64,000 nt of DNA from NCBI GenBank assembly GCA_024509875.1, contig JAMPIV010015263.1, forward strand, positions 186,001-250,000, in the 5' to 3' direction. The notes beneath the pieces were generated by a model, which did no database searches, was not told where the DNA came from, and saw only the letters and a list, made by a program, of their open reading frames with translations. Every line of letters starts with the position of its first letter. The first letter of the stretch is position 1. Shown here one piece after another: positions 30,852 through 41,059 of this stretch. The position numbers were made by a program, and so were the translations under genes. The DNA comes from Oreohelix idahoensis (taxonomy: Eukaryota; Mollusca; Gastropoda; Stylommatophora; Oreohelicidae).

Positions 30852-31931
30852 TGATGCGTGATGCCATATGATGATGGATGGTATCCGCATGTCTGGTTTT
30901 GTGTAGTGTGCAGATGTGTTCAGTCAAAACAATGTTCATACAAAAATAACAGGGCAATCCACATAGGACGTCAGTAAACTCACGACGTATAAAGTCAATG
31001 ATTCTTGAAACAGCCGTTGACGTTTTTCTTCATTATTTATTGTGGACGCCACAGTGACAAAATGGTTACGCGAATATGTAGACACATCAAACAGTCATTA
31101 TCACAGCAACATTCAATACAGCAACAGACGGTAGACAGCATTACAATGATGAGTCAGATGCATGTTATATTTCAAAGTGCTGTAAATGTAGTCAGGTGGA
31201 AAACTCCATCCTTTTCTATAACAGCCAGGAGATAACCAGATGTATGAGATCAGTTCACTCTCCTTAGTTTGACTTCAGCAAGACAGACACGTCTGCCGAA
31301 GTATAAATAATGTCCTCAAAAATATCCTCTAGATAATAAAGGTTTTTCAAACCTAGTTCATTTAACAAAGTAGCAAGTAATGGTCCTTGGAACCTGCATC
31401 AACCGATGCAGCACAATACAGCGACATGTGAGCTAGGAAAACATCTCGTGACGACGACTTTCGAAGACAGGCTATGAACCAGAAATCGTTCACGACCAAA
31501 AATCGATAGAGTTAATGAAAATGTTAATTTACCTTGCCTTCCGGAAATACACAGAAATATTATGCCTCCCGGCATGTGCAAATACACTAGAGGTATTATC
31601 TCGAATAAACGAAATATCCATAAGAGGACTCTCACATTCCTGACAGAACGAAAAATAGCGGAGATCCCCTCTTCAACGAGGCATCTCTTTCGCCATTCCA
31701 AATCGCTCACTCCACTAGTGGTGGGCGGAAACCGATCGACCAAGAAGCAAGACAAGTCATGCGCAGTCCAGCGCAAAATGACCACAGCTCAAACTTAACT
31801 GCATTCGATACCAACGCGAGAAGACAAATGCTTACCGAGAAAAGTGACTATAAATTCCAAGCAGTTGTTGCCCTTGCGTTATAAAATAGATATTGAAATA
31901 AAACGATGTTGCGAGAATTTATCACGCAACA
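30852..31931 (-). repeat. 3' LTR of the Gmr1-like element
   Basis: 1080 bp, 99.6% identical by eye to the 5' LTR. The four differences are one A and one T in homopolymers and two substitutions (in GGTGGAAAAC and GAACGAAAAA). It is preceded on the minus strand by a purine-rich tract. Confidence 0.95.
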
Positions 31932-31952
31932 TATCACCACCTCCTCCCGATA
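31932..31952 (-). promoter_or_regulatory. Candidate polypurine tract
   Basis: On the minus strand CGGGAGGAGGTGGTGATA ends exactly at the 3' LTR. A purine-rich run here primes plus-strand DNA synthesis in LTR elements. Confidence 0.65.
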
Positions 31953-32698
31953 AAAAAAAAAAATGTGGAACATATTTTTTTTTCAATATCAAAGAGCATG
32001 CGATAAGCGGCTCAAAACGCACGAATTATGCGCTGATAATTAACTAAATTGCCAACCAATAGGCTAATTATAGAGTGTCTGGTGAGGATATACCTCAACA
32101 GAAAAATAAATATGTCTCAAAAAATATTCACATCGGGGAGGTGTCACCAACACACATCACGTTAGCATGTAAACACAATATACGTATGCAAGTTACCATA
32201 ATCATCATTAAACAGCATACTCTAATATTGTCTTTAAAAATGGATGTACAAATCTGATAGGAAAATTTAAATAGTACATTATTTGACATGTAATGACATA
32301 AGTACATAGTAAAGTTAAACTACATGACGATCCAGGACATATGCTCTGGTATTCCGAGGGTAAGTACACAATCTAGAACTCGTCATGCTTGATACTAGTA
32401 AGGTAAGTCCTCAGCTCAACAATGACATTCTGAGAAAGTACAAGCAATATAATGCTAATTAATAACTAATATGCTTCATAAGGTACAATACATTATTAAT
32501 AATTGTGGCTGTTTAGTAAACTAACGGCCCTTATATTAACTACTCAGTCCTCCTCTATCATCTTAAAAAACGAACAGAAGAAGATGACAACAAAGCACGA
32601 TAGTGTGTACATATAAAGTAAGTACAGATGTGCTAATCTATTGTAGAAATATAGGTGTGTTATGACTCTGTAATATATGGAAATATAGGACAGAAGTA
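31953..32698 (-). other. 3' non-coding region of the Gmr1-like element
   Basis: About 750 bp between the Pol stop and the polypurine tract. I see no env-like or other reading frame in it. Confidence 0.6.
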
Positions 32699-33250
32699 TT
32701 AGTTGGAGTCATGTGGGCATCTAGACAAAATGTCATCCATCACATTATCCGCACCACGGATAGCTCGTACCGTGAAGTGAAAAGGTTGAAGAGCTATAGC
32801 ATATCGAGTGGATCTCGAACTCTTCAAATTCTTAGTCTGAATAGCTGTAAGAGCTTTCTGATCAGTCTCTAGAATGAAATGTGCGCCCAGGAGGAATCTT
32901 TGTAGTTTTAGAATTGACCAAACCATCGCTAACAACTCACGGTCTAAAACCGAGTAGTTCCTCTCTGCCGCATTTAGTTTTCTAGAAATGTACATAACAG
33001 GATGCAGAGTATTTGCATATTCTTGCATCAGTGCTGCTCCAATCCCAGTGGATGAAGCATCACTCCGAAGAACAAAAGTCCTATCAAGAGTAGGTAATCT
33101 TAAGATGGGAGGAGAAGAAAATATATTCTTGATTTGGTCTAGTGAAGATTGGCATTCTTCAGACCAACGGACCAGATTAGGCGAACCTTTCTTCAACAAT
33201 GTTGAGAGAGATGCCATGATCGAAGATAAATTTGGAATAAATCTCCCATA
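32699..33250 (-). CDS. RT connection and RNase H of the Gmr1-like element
   Basis: Uninterrupted minus-strand continuation of RT: KQVRSLLGLIQFYGRFIPNL (thumb), then RNase H with all acidic catalytic positions: FVLRSDASSTGIGAALMQ (D), VLDRELLAMVW (E), FILETDQKALTAI (D) and NVMDDILSRCP (D). It ends at HDSN-stop (32699), 770 bp before the 3' LTR. No integrase follows. This domain removes the RNA template during reverse transcription. Confidence 0.9.
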   Translation of the reverse strand, partial: YGRFIPNLSSIMASLSTLLKKGSPNLVRWSEECQSSLDQIKNIFSSPPILRLPTLDRTFVLRSDASSTGIGAALMQEYANTLHPVMYISRKLNAAERNYSVLDRELLAMVWSILKLQRFLLGAHFILETDQKALTAIQTKNLKSSRSTRYAIALQPFHFTVRAIRGADNVMDDILSRCPHDSN

Positions 33251-33871
33251 AAATTGAATTAAACCTAAGAGACTCCTAACTTGTTTCTTCGTTTTAGGAA
33301 CAGAGATGTTCAGTATTTTGGACGTATTGTGGTCTTCTGTCTTCAAGAGACCATGACCAACACGATGACCCAGGAAAGAGATTTCACCAAAACCAACAAA
33401 AGCTTTAGAAGGTTTTGCTGTCAAATTATTCTCGTGAAGAATCTAGAATTAGAAAGTCTAATCAGTAGATCTTCTAACAAAGGCATCGGTTCAGCATCGA
33501 ACTTTGTGACCTGATTCAATTTGCGATAATCAACACAAATTCGTATGTTCTTATCCTTCTTCCGGACAATAACCATGGAAGAAGAATATGGTGAAGTCGA
33601 TGGTTCAATTATATTTAATTGAATCATTTCATCCAATTCCTTTTCCACTTTGCGACTGAAAGTGTATAGGAATAGGATACGGCCTAACCCTAATTGGATT
33701 ATTGTCGGTAAGAATTATGTCATGTTCTATGACATCTGTGTGTCCAGGAATGTCAGTGAGAACATCCTGAAATGTTTGTAACATCGACGAGACTTGTCGA
33801 TGTTCGTCACCAGAAAGATTAGGAGAAACAGAATCGTTTTTCCAAGATTCCGTGGAATGTAATGGAACCAC
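33250..33871 (-). pseudogene. Reverse transcriptase of the Gmr1-like element, palm deleted
   Basis: RT starts in the same frame as the end of integrase: DVIEHDIILTDNNPIRVRPY; a shift near 33655 leads to MIQLNIIEPSTSPYSSSMVI and VRKKDKNIRICVDYRKLNQV. The chain stops at LSNSRFFT and resumes at ENNLTAKPSKAFVGFGEISF-LGH. About 85-90 residues that should hold motif A and the catalytic Y-x-D-D are absent at about 33425, so this copy has no active polymerase. Confidence 0.88.
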
Positions 33872-35400
33872 TGGAAGGGGAAGGTTGACATCAGAGAAGG
33901 TAGCATGACAGACAGGGATGAATAATGACCGTGAGGTGCAGGAGCATCATCCGTTGCCTGGAAAATAGGCAGCAAATAGTCCGGACGTTCGTGAAATTCC
34001 GAAAGCATGTTTATGTGGAAAGTTTTATGCTTTCCATCAATATCGACCACATAGTCAACATCGGAAATCCGAGAGACTATTGCATACGGACCTTTCCATG
34101 CAATAAGAAGTCTATTTTCCCTACTGGGGAGTAGGACGAATGCTTTGTCACCTGGACAAAGTTGTCGTAGACATCTATTCTTGTTAGCAAACTGCCTTGC
34201 CTTCTCTTTCGCAATTTCTGATGAAGCAGTTGCTAGCTTACATGCCTCAATGATCTTTTGTCTAAGAGCAATGACATACTCATATGAGGATTGAGTTTCA
34301 TCGCTAATATCATCGGCAGTGATGAGATCGTGTAATAAAGACATAGGGCCGCGTGGACGCGCGCCAAAGACAAGTTCGAAGGGAGCAAATCCTGTGTGTT
34401 CATTAGGGACTTCTCTATAGGCAAAGAGAGCCGCGGGTAAAACCCTGTCCCAATCTTGAGGATGATCTTCAGTTATCTTACCAAGCAAAGTCTTGAGCGT
34501 TCTATTCAGACGCTCAAACTAACCATTAGACATAGGATGGTAGATACTACTGAGAGATCGTTCAATATGTAAGGTAGACATTACCTGTGACATAGTGTCA
34601 GATATGAGTTGAGTGCCATGGTCTGACATATTTCTCTGGGGAACCCCAAGCGAGAAAATATCAACCAAAGAGCATCTGCGATATCTGTAGTAGATATGCT
34701 CTTAAGAGGAATAGCCTCTGGCCAACGTGTGCACATATCGACACATGTAAGGATAAACTGATGTACTCTGGCCGACTTGACCTTACTAAAGGGCCCCAAT
34801 AATATCTATGGCCATTTTCTGAAACGGCCGAATAGGAATGTCAGCAGCCTGGATAGGCGCAGCATGTCGGTGGTCCTCTAGATTTGACCTCCCCTGACAT
34901 ACTTGCATGATTGGCAGTAAATACAAATGTCTTATTGACAAAAGGCAAAAGAAAGCCGCGCAAGGATCTCTCGACTTTCGTACGGGGCAAAAACCATATG
35001 TCTCCAGCCACACATTGGAGTCATGAGATGTTTGTAATATTTGGACTCTCATGCTCTTTCTGGGAACAAGAATTTGCGAATGTGCCGACGTAGTCGAATC
35101 TTGTACCATACGTACAAGTACGCCGTTTCTCATTGCAATCCAAGATTTTCTATTTGTATCCTGATTCGGATCACCTTTCTTCGCAAGAACGAAGAATTTT
35201 TTTAAAGAAGGATCTTCTTCTTGCAATTTTATGAAAGAGTCACGAGTGATTACTAAGTGACTATCTAGGCTATCAACTTCATTATCACTATTCAGTGAAG
35301 TTTCGGGTGTTTGTAGAGCTTGTGCTCTTGTAACTACTGCATTTGTAGCTTGCATGTTATTATCTTCCCAAGCAGCAATCTGCTGTGGGGTACACTCCCT
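33727..35400 (-). pseudogene. Integrase of the Gmr1-like element, placed before RT
   Basis: Minus-strand reading gives an N-terminal zinc-binding region (VQILQTSHDSNV...MQVCQ, frame-damaged, 35060-34880), then the catalytic core: FQKMAIDIIG (first Asp), FILTCVDMCTRWPEAIPLK, SDHGTQL (second Asp, about 34615) and FERLNRTLK (Glu, about 34525). A TAG stop sits just before FERLN at about 34529. The C-terminus has LCPGDKAFVLLPSRENRLLI, then WKGPYAIVSR, the GPY/F module of Ty3/Gypsy integrases, and TFHINMLSEFHERPDY. The chain then runs on into the RT N-terminus, showing integrase is upstream of RT in one polyprotein. Confidence 0.88.
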
Positions 35401-35790
35401 AACTCCGTGAATACGACCAATAATAAGGTCCGCAATAGGATTAGGTAAGAGACAAGCATGCACATCTCCAGTAAAGAAAGGAGTGGCAATGCGAATTACA
35501 GCAGTAGGATATTTTTCTAGAGTGCCGCCAAATGTGACACATTTAATAACCCTTCCTGTAGCACAAGATGGATCTACAGCGATTGTCTAACACCAATAGT
35601 GGTGCATCCGGAATCGAAAAGTAGTGAGACCGGAGTATCATTAACAAGACCCTTATGTAGAATTAAAGAACCCCTCCCGTCATGCGCAACAGCAGCAGGA
35701 AGGCGGGAAGTGGGTGACCACAACTCAAAGTAGTTATGGTACCCGGTTCGAATAAAGTACTGCATTGGGGGCATTTGTTTGCTCTCTCAA
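35400..35790 (-). pseudogene. Aspartic protease of the Gmr1-like element
   Basis: On the minus strand VSLLFDSGCTTIGVRQ carries the catalytic DSG (family D-[ST]-G) and is followed, after a one-base shift near 35585, by CVTFGGTLEKYPTAVIRI and LPNPIADLIIGRIHGVRE; I-I-G-R is the usual closing strand of the protease. A possible zinc knuckle (KCPQC...CGH) lies just before it, near 35700-35770, in another frame. The protease would process Gag-Pol. Confidence 0.75.
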
Positions 35791-35879
35791 GTCAAGAAAA
35801 GACAGAATCAGTGACAGCGTCAAAGTTTTTACTATCAACAACATGATTACAGGCTCCCTCAGTTTCCTGTTGTACAGCA

Positions 35880-37333
35880 TTAGCCTGCTGATATCTCTTT
35901 TTTTTTGTGTTGAGATCTACCCCGACTATTATTACCTCTGAAGTTATCAAAGTTATTATTATCTCTGCAGTTATTATTGTCTCTATTGTAATTGTTATCC
36001 TGGTTCGAATTCCAGTTTCCACGATTACTATCATGTTCACATTGATGCGAACATCTATTTGTTTGGTTCTGAGGTCTTCGGCAGGAATAACCTCTATTAC
36101 CATATCCTCTTTTGAAATGCTTATAATTATTAGGGTGATAGTAACGAGTACTATCAGGTTGTCTCCAATTCTTCGAAGAAGAATCACCATGAAATTGATT
36201 TAGATGATTTTGACAGAAATTACCGCTACTCTTTCTATCAAAATTTTGTTGGGATCTACGAGCAAAGTTTTGACCATACGGAGCTGCCGAAGCAACTGGT
36301 AAACCTTCTTTCACTTTAGAGTTACCCATGGTTATGTGTGGGTGCGCAGTTACGTATTGGCAACAGAAATCTTCCATTTCTTTTATTGTTTTAGGTTTAC
36401 GTTCATGAAGGAAAGCAAGGAAAGACTCATTGACAGACGACATGACTTTGTCTCTAAGTATTAGGTCCATAAGTCCTTCATAAGTTTTTTCCGTCTTAGA
36501 TAGTTCAACCCATCGTGAGAAAGTAATGCGTATTCTTGCAATAAACTCGGAGAATTCAACTCCATTTTCAGGTAACATGTTTTTAAATTGTAGACGATAG
36601 CCGTCTTCGTTAAGCTGATATTTCTTTAACAAAGCGGCCCTGACAACCTCATAATTGTTCTTGTCAGGTTCATCCACAATATTTAATATACTTAGAGCTT
36701 TACCTGTCAGTATCCCTGATAACTGATAAACATATTTTGCTTTGTCTATGTTATGAGCTGTACATGCTTGTTCAAATCTGTCCAGATAGAACATTATGTC
36801 ATCACTGGAAGGACTAAATGTTGGTAACTTAATCTTAAAAGTATCATTATTAGCCTTACCAGAAGATGAACCCTTGTTTGAATCATTACCATTACTCATG
36901 CTCGTCAATTTCAATTTTTCCAACTCTAAAGCTAAGACCTTTTCTTCATGTTCCATTTTTGCTTTCTCTTTCCTCTCATCAGACTCTCTCTGTAATCTTC
37001 TTTCCTCAGCCTGAGCCTCTTTTTGAAGTCTTTCATTTTCAGCTTCTTTTTCAAGTCTTTTATTTTCAGCTTCTTTTTCAAGTCTTTTATTTTCAGCCTC
37101 TTTTTGAAGTCTTTCAGCTTCTAGCTGTAGCTGGAGTTTTCTTTCCTCAGCTTCTGATTCCCTTTTTTGTTTTTCCATTTCCATTTGGAATCTTTTTTCA
37201 TCCACCTGCATCTGCAGTTCTTTTGTTCAGCTTCCATTGCTTTATCATATCGAGCAGTTGCAAATTCTTCTAACTTATCACCAGTCTTCCCAAGCAATTT
37301 ACCCTGCTCAATAAAGTGCTCAAATGTAGACAT
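35880..37333 (-). pseudogene. Gag of the Gmr1-like element, SCAN-like capsid domain
   Basis: Gag begins at MSTFEHFIEQGKLLGKTGDK (37333) and shifts frame at about 37215 into a 443-residue frame. An acidic/basic coiled coil comes first (residues about 5-95), built partly from four tandem 9-residue units such as LEKEAENKR. The capsid-like part follows: LPTFSPSSDDIMFYLDRFEQ, LSGILTGKALSIL, LLKKYQLNEDGYRLQFKN, FIARIRITFSRWVELS, FLAFLHERKPKTIKEMEDFC. This E-G-Y-R-x-x-F / F-x-R-W / F-L-x-E-R-x-P order matches the SCAN domain and the Gmr1-type Gag from which SCAN is thought to derive. The end is Asn/Arg-rich, as in nucleic-acid-binding Gag tails. Confidence 0.85.
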
Positions 37334-38757
37334 GATGGGTAATATATAAGTCCAAAACCTGAAATAATTAACTAATTTATTTCAAACCTAAGTGTAACAA
37401 GTCTTAATTAAGCACTTGTATATTCACATCACCTTATATTATCCCAGTCTCTGTGGGAAACAAGTCTCCAATCAAAGAACTTGTATATGAAATATCAGCA
37501 CTCAATTCTTGATCATAAGTGCACTTCTCATTCAATAGTGCACGACACTATTCATCATTCATTTATCATCAGTATAGTAGTAACAGTGCATTAGCATAGC
37601 CCATTAACTAATTACTATAACTGTAAACAATGACTATGTAAACACATGCAGAATGTAAACATTGAAAATGTAAACAATACAAACAATGTAAACAATAACA
37701 ATGTAAACAATAACAAAGATCAGCAACAATACAAAACGTTCGCAGAAATCAACTAAAAATAAAGCAGAAATTAATGAAATATCACAAAAAATGTGACGAT
37801 ATCTGCGATAGAATTAAACAAAATACATGACACCACAGTGTATAAACAAAAATGTAGTATGAAACTAAACTGTAGTCAAGAGTAGGCTAACAAATACAAA
37901 CAAATCAAAACAAAACTAAAGAATGCGAAATAATAACGAAAACAATATTAAAACATGTCATCACAGCTAACATAAATAGCAACAGAAGTCGCTTAGCAAA
38001 TTCCAGTATTGGAAATTTGCAAACCTTACAGAAAACGCTCACAATAGACGACCTCTATGACGTGGCATAATCTAACGGAGACACCACCCAACCGAGAACC
38101 CGCTGAAATATAAACATATAAATATACGAATAACATATAAACATATAACATATAGAATGAGATGATACACAGAAGACTCAGCAGAAGTATAAGGGCACAG
38201 TTTACATACACACAGGCCACTTAACTTATAGGCTTCCAATCGTAGAACAGCAGAAAAAACGGATGTCAATCAACGTCCTAAAGAGCGAAGCTCCAACGAT
38301 GATGGCACATCTGAACTGCTTCCACTGCTAACACGATGGTACAAGAGCTTCTGAAATACTGTGTGTTGAGTTGTTTCGGCACTTGACCTTCTAATCCAAA
38401 AGTAAGTTGATGGAAATCGGTACTTGGCCTTCTTCAGAAAACAACCCGTTTCACCGGCACTTGACCTTCACAAAAACGACAGCACTGGAACCTTGACAGC
38501 AGCAACTTGCTTGACTTGCGTAAAAGATAACAGCAGTCCGAGTTATCCGGCAACATGTAACAACGCCGGGTACTGTCAAATTCTTGTTTTCGTCAAAAAG
38601 TTGAAATTTTGACTTTTACCGGGCAACGCCGAGTACTTTGAAAATTTTGAAGATGTTGACTGTATTGAAGAATGTTAATTTCTTGAAGGATGCTGATGAA
38701 TTCTTGTTGAAAATGAAGTGGGTAAGGGACCCCGTGTTTGCTGGTACCAGAATCAAA
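37334..38757 (-). other. Gag leader (5' untranslated region) of the Gmr1-like element
   Basis: 1.4 kb between the primer-binding site and the first Gag codon, without a supported gene. Near 38370-38470 the motif CGGCACTTGACCTTC recurs three times with variations. AT-rich at 37400-38000. Confidence 0.6.
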
Positions 38758-38776
38758 CCAGCTTATGGCCACCAAA
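38758..38776 (-). promoter_or_regulatory. Candidate primer-binding site
   Basis: Directly downstream of the 5' LTR on the minus strand: TTTGGTGGCCATAAGC. TGG two bases after the LTR is the expected position for pairing with a tRNA CCA end. The tRNA cannot be named without a search. Confidence 0.5.
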
Positions 38777-39858
38777 TGATGCGTGATGCCATATGATGAT
38801 GGATGGTATCCGCATGTCTGGTTTTGTGTAGTGTGCAGATGTGTTCAGTCAAAACAATGTTCATACAAAAATAACAGGGCAATCCACATAGGACGTCAGT
38901 AAACTCACGACGTATAAAGTCAATGATTCTTGAAAACAGCCGTTGACGTTTTTCTTCATTATTTATTGTGGACGCCACAGTGACAAAATGGTTACGCGAA
39001 TATGTAGACACATCAAACAGTCATTATCACAGCAACATTCAATACAGCAACAGACGGTAGACAGCATTACAATGATGAGTCAGATGCATGTTATATTTCA
39101 AAGTGCTGTAAATGTAGTCAGGTGAAAAACTCCATCCTTTTCTATAACAGCCAGGAGATAACCAGATGTATGAGATCAGTTCACTCTCCTTAGTTTGACT
39201 TCAGCAAGACAGACACGTCTGCCGAAGTATAAATAATGTCCTCAAAAATATCCTCTAGATAATAAAGGTTTTTTCAAACCTAGTTCATTTAACAAAGTAG
39301 CAAGTAATGGTCCTTGGAACCTGCATCAACCGATGCAGCACAATACAGCGACATGTGAGCTAGGAAAACATCTCGTGACGACGACTTTCGAAGACAGGCT
39401 ATGAACCAGAAATCGTTCACGACCAAAAATCGATAGAGTTAATGAAAATGTTAATTTACCTTGCCTTCCGGAAATACACAGAAATATTATGCCTCCCGGC
39501 ATGTGCAAATACACTAGAGGTATTATCTCGAATAAACGAAATATCCATAAGAGGACTCTCACATTCCTGACAGAACAAAAAATAGCGGAGATCCCCTCTT
39601 CAACGAGGCATCTCTTTCGCCATTCCAAATCGCTCACTCCACTAGTGGTGGGCGGAAACCGATCGACCAAGAAGCAAGACAAGTCATGCGCAGTCCAGCG
39701 CAAAATGACCACAGCTCAAACTTAACTGCATTCGATACCAACGCGAGAAGACAAATGCTTACCGAGAAAAGTGACTATAAATTCCAAGCAGTTGTTGCCC
39801 TTGCGTTATAAAATAGATATTGAAATAAAACGATGTTGCGAGAATTTATCACGCAACA
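38777..39858 (-). repeat. 5' LTR of the Gmr1-like element
   Basis: 1082 bp. On the minus strand it starts TGTTGCGTGAT and ends ATCACGCATCA; these ends form an 11-bp inverted repeat with one mismatch. It is followed on the minus strand by the Gag leader. Frames inside it (39326-39712 minus, 39489-39725 plus) are identical to those in the other LTR and carry no known domain. Confidence 0.95.
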
Positions 39859-39863
39859 GCTAT

Positions 39864-40319
39864 CAACTCTGTTCGCGCCAGATAGGCGCACGAACACGTT
39901 ATATAGTGCTTGTAACTCTGGGACATAGGCGATTGGTAGTATGCTCCCCTTTAAGGTAAGGGGGAAAATTACACAATAGTTAGATAGTATGTTTAATTTG
40001 TTACGAGAAGTTCAAAGATAATTTAATGCTGTTGGTGTAGTGTACTAGTTGATAACGTTTTTGATTTATGACAGATAATGTTTATATAAATTATAGGAGC
40101 TGTGATAAGTCCTGCCGTGGTGACAATTTTGGTGTGTTATGCCGTTCCTGGTCTAAATAATGCCAACTTAATGATTTATCACTGGACTCGCAATGCAGTT
40201 GTGCACTTTTGTGTCTAGAAGTGATGGACCAACAGCGGATACAGCAGCATAATATTACTTTAAAATAACTAGTAACCATGAGTCGTCAAATGAGTCTTGT
40301 ATCAATCTTGCGCAATCTA
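39864..40319. other. Unassigned intergenic sequence
   Basis: No gene is seen in the flank of the LTR element. Confidence 0.5.
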
Positions 40320-40668
40320 AGAACGTATAAACAATATTCTGCATGCAGTAACAATTTCATATGTCAATGAACGTTTAAATCATTTTTTTGCAAGAACGAA
40401 CCACTTCTTATGTGAATGAACAACAATAAACGTGTACATCAATTTTCTGCAAGCACTAACAGTTTCTTATGTCATCGAATATCTATGAACGTGGATAACA
40501 ATTCTTTTTGCAGGCACACTTACAATTTCTTTTGTCAATGAAAGTCTATGAACGTTGACAACAATTTTCAGCACGCACTAACAGCTTCTTATGTCAATGA
40601 ACGTCTGTGAACGTGGAAATCACGTTTCTGCAAGCACTAACCATTTCATATATCCACCAAACGTCGAT
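40320..40668. repeat. Diverged tandem repeat, about 63-bp unit, 5-6 copies
   Basis: Recurring order: TGAACGT..., ACAA.TTTTCTGCA, GCACTAACA, TTTCTTATGTCAATGAA. Units differ by 10-30%, indicating an old array. Confidence 0.75.
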
Positions 40669-41059
40669 CAATTCAGCAAAAGCGTGCACTAATCATGTTC
40701 TCTATTGACGCGCTTCGCCTCGGAGACCGAGACCAGGGATGTGTTCCTTATATCTCCCATTGGTGAGTAACATTTTGTTGTTGTCCTTAATTAAAATATC
40801 TTTCTTTACTTCTCTTCTTAGGCCCTTCATGCACGCTGTATGGGACTCACTTGCATATTATGAATGACTATAGGCCTTGCACGTTCGTCGCATGGGGATT
40901 CTGCATATAACATCTTTATTTTTTAAACATAAAATTAAATAAAGGAAAAAAGTAACTAAATCTGAAATTCTTGTTTAAATATAAATCTGGAATATATTGA
41001 CACTGTGTGACATACCTTTATATAACAGAATTTCCTACCTACAGTACTACTGATTGAAT

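Larger units (their letters stand above)
30847..39863 (-). mobile_element. Complete Gmr1-like Ty3/Gypsy LTR retrotransposon
   Basis: A 9.0-kb element on the minus strand with LTRs at 30852-31931 and 38777-39858 and the 5-bp target duplication GCTAT (30847-30851, 39859-39863). Reading on the minus strand the order is Gag, protease, integrase, reverse transcriptase, RNase H. Integrase lies before RT, the reverse of ordinary Ty3/Gypsy elements and the order described for the Gmr1 group. The LTRs differ at only four positions (two substitutions, two single-base indels), so insertion is recent. Gag and Pol are nevertheless broken by frameshifts, a stop and a deletion in RT. Confidence 0.92.

Noticed and set aside
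31399..31798. 128- and 78-residue frames, duplicated at 39326-39725
   Set aside because: They lie inside the LTRs, which explains the duplication. No domain is seen and they are not placed like a Gag or accessory gene.
32699..35790. Explaining the pol order by an inversion or rearrangement of an ordinary Gypsy element
   Set aside because: Integrase C-terminus runs into the RT N-terminus in the same frame and strand, LTRs are intact at both ends and nothing follows RNase H, so a private rearrangement is less likely than an inherited order.
35907..37273. Plus-strand frames opposite Gag
   Set aside because: Antisense of the Asn/Arg-rich tail and of the coiled coil; the low-complexity codons keep the opposite strand open.
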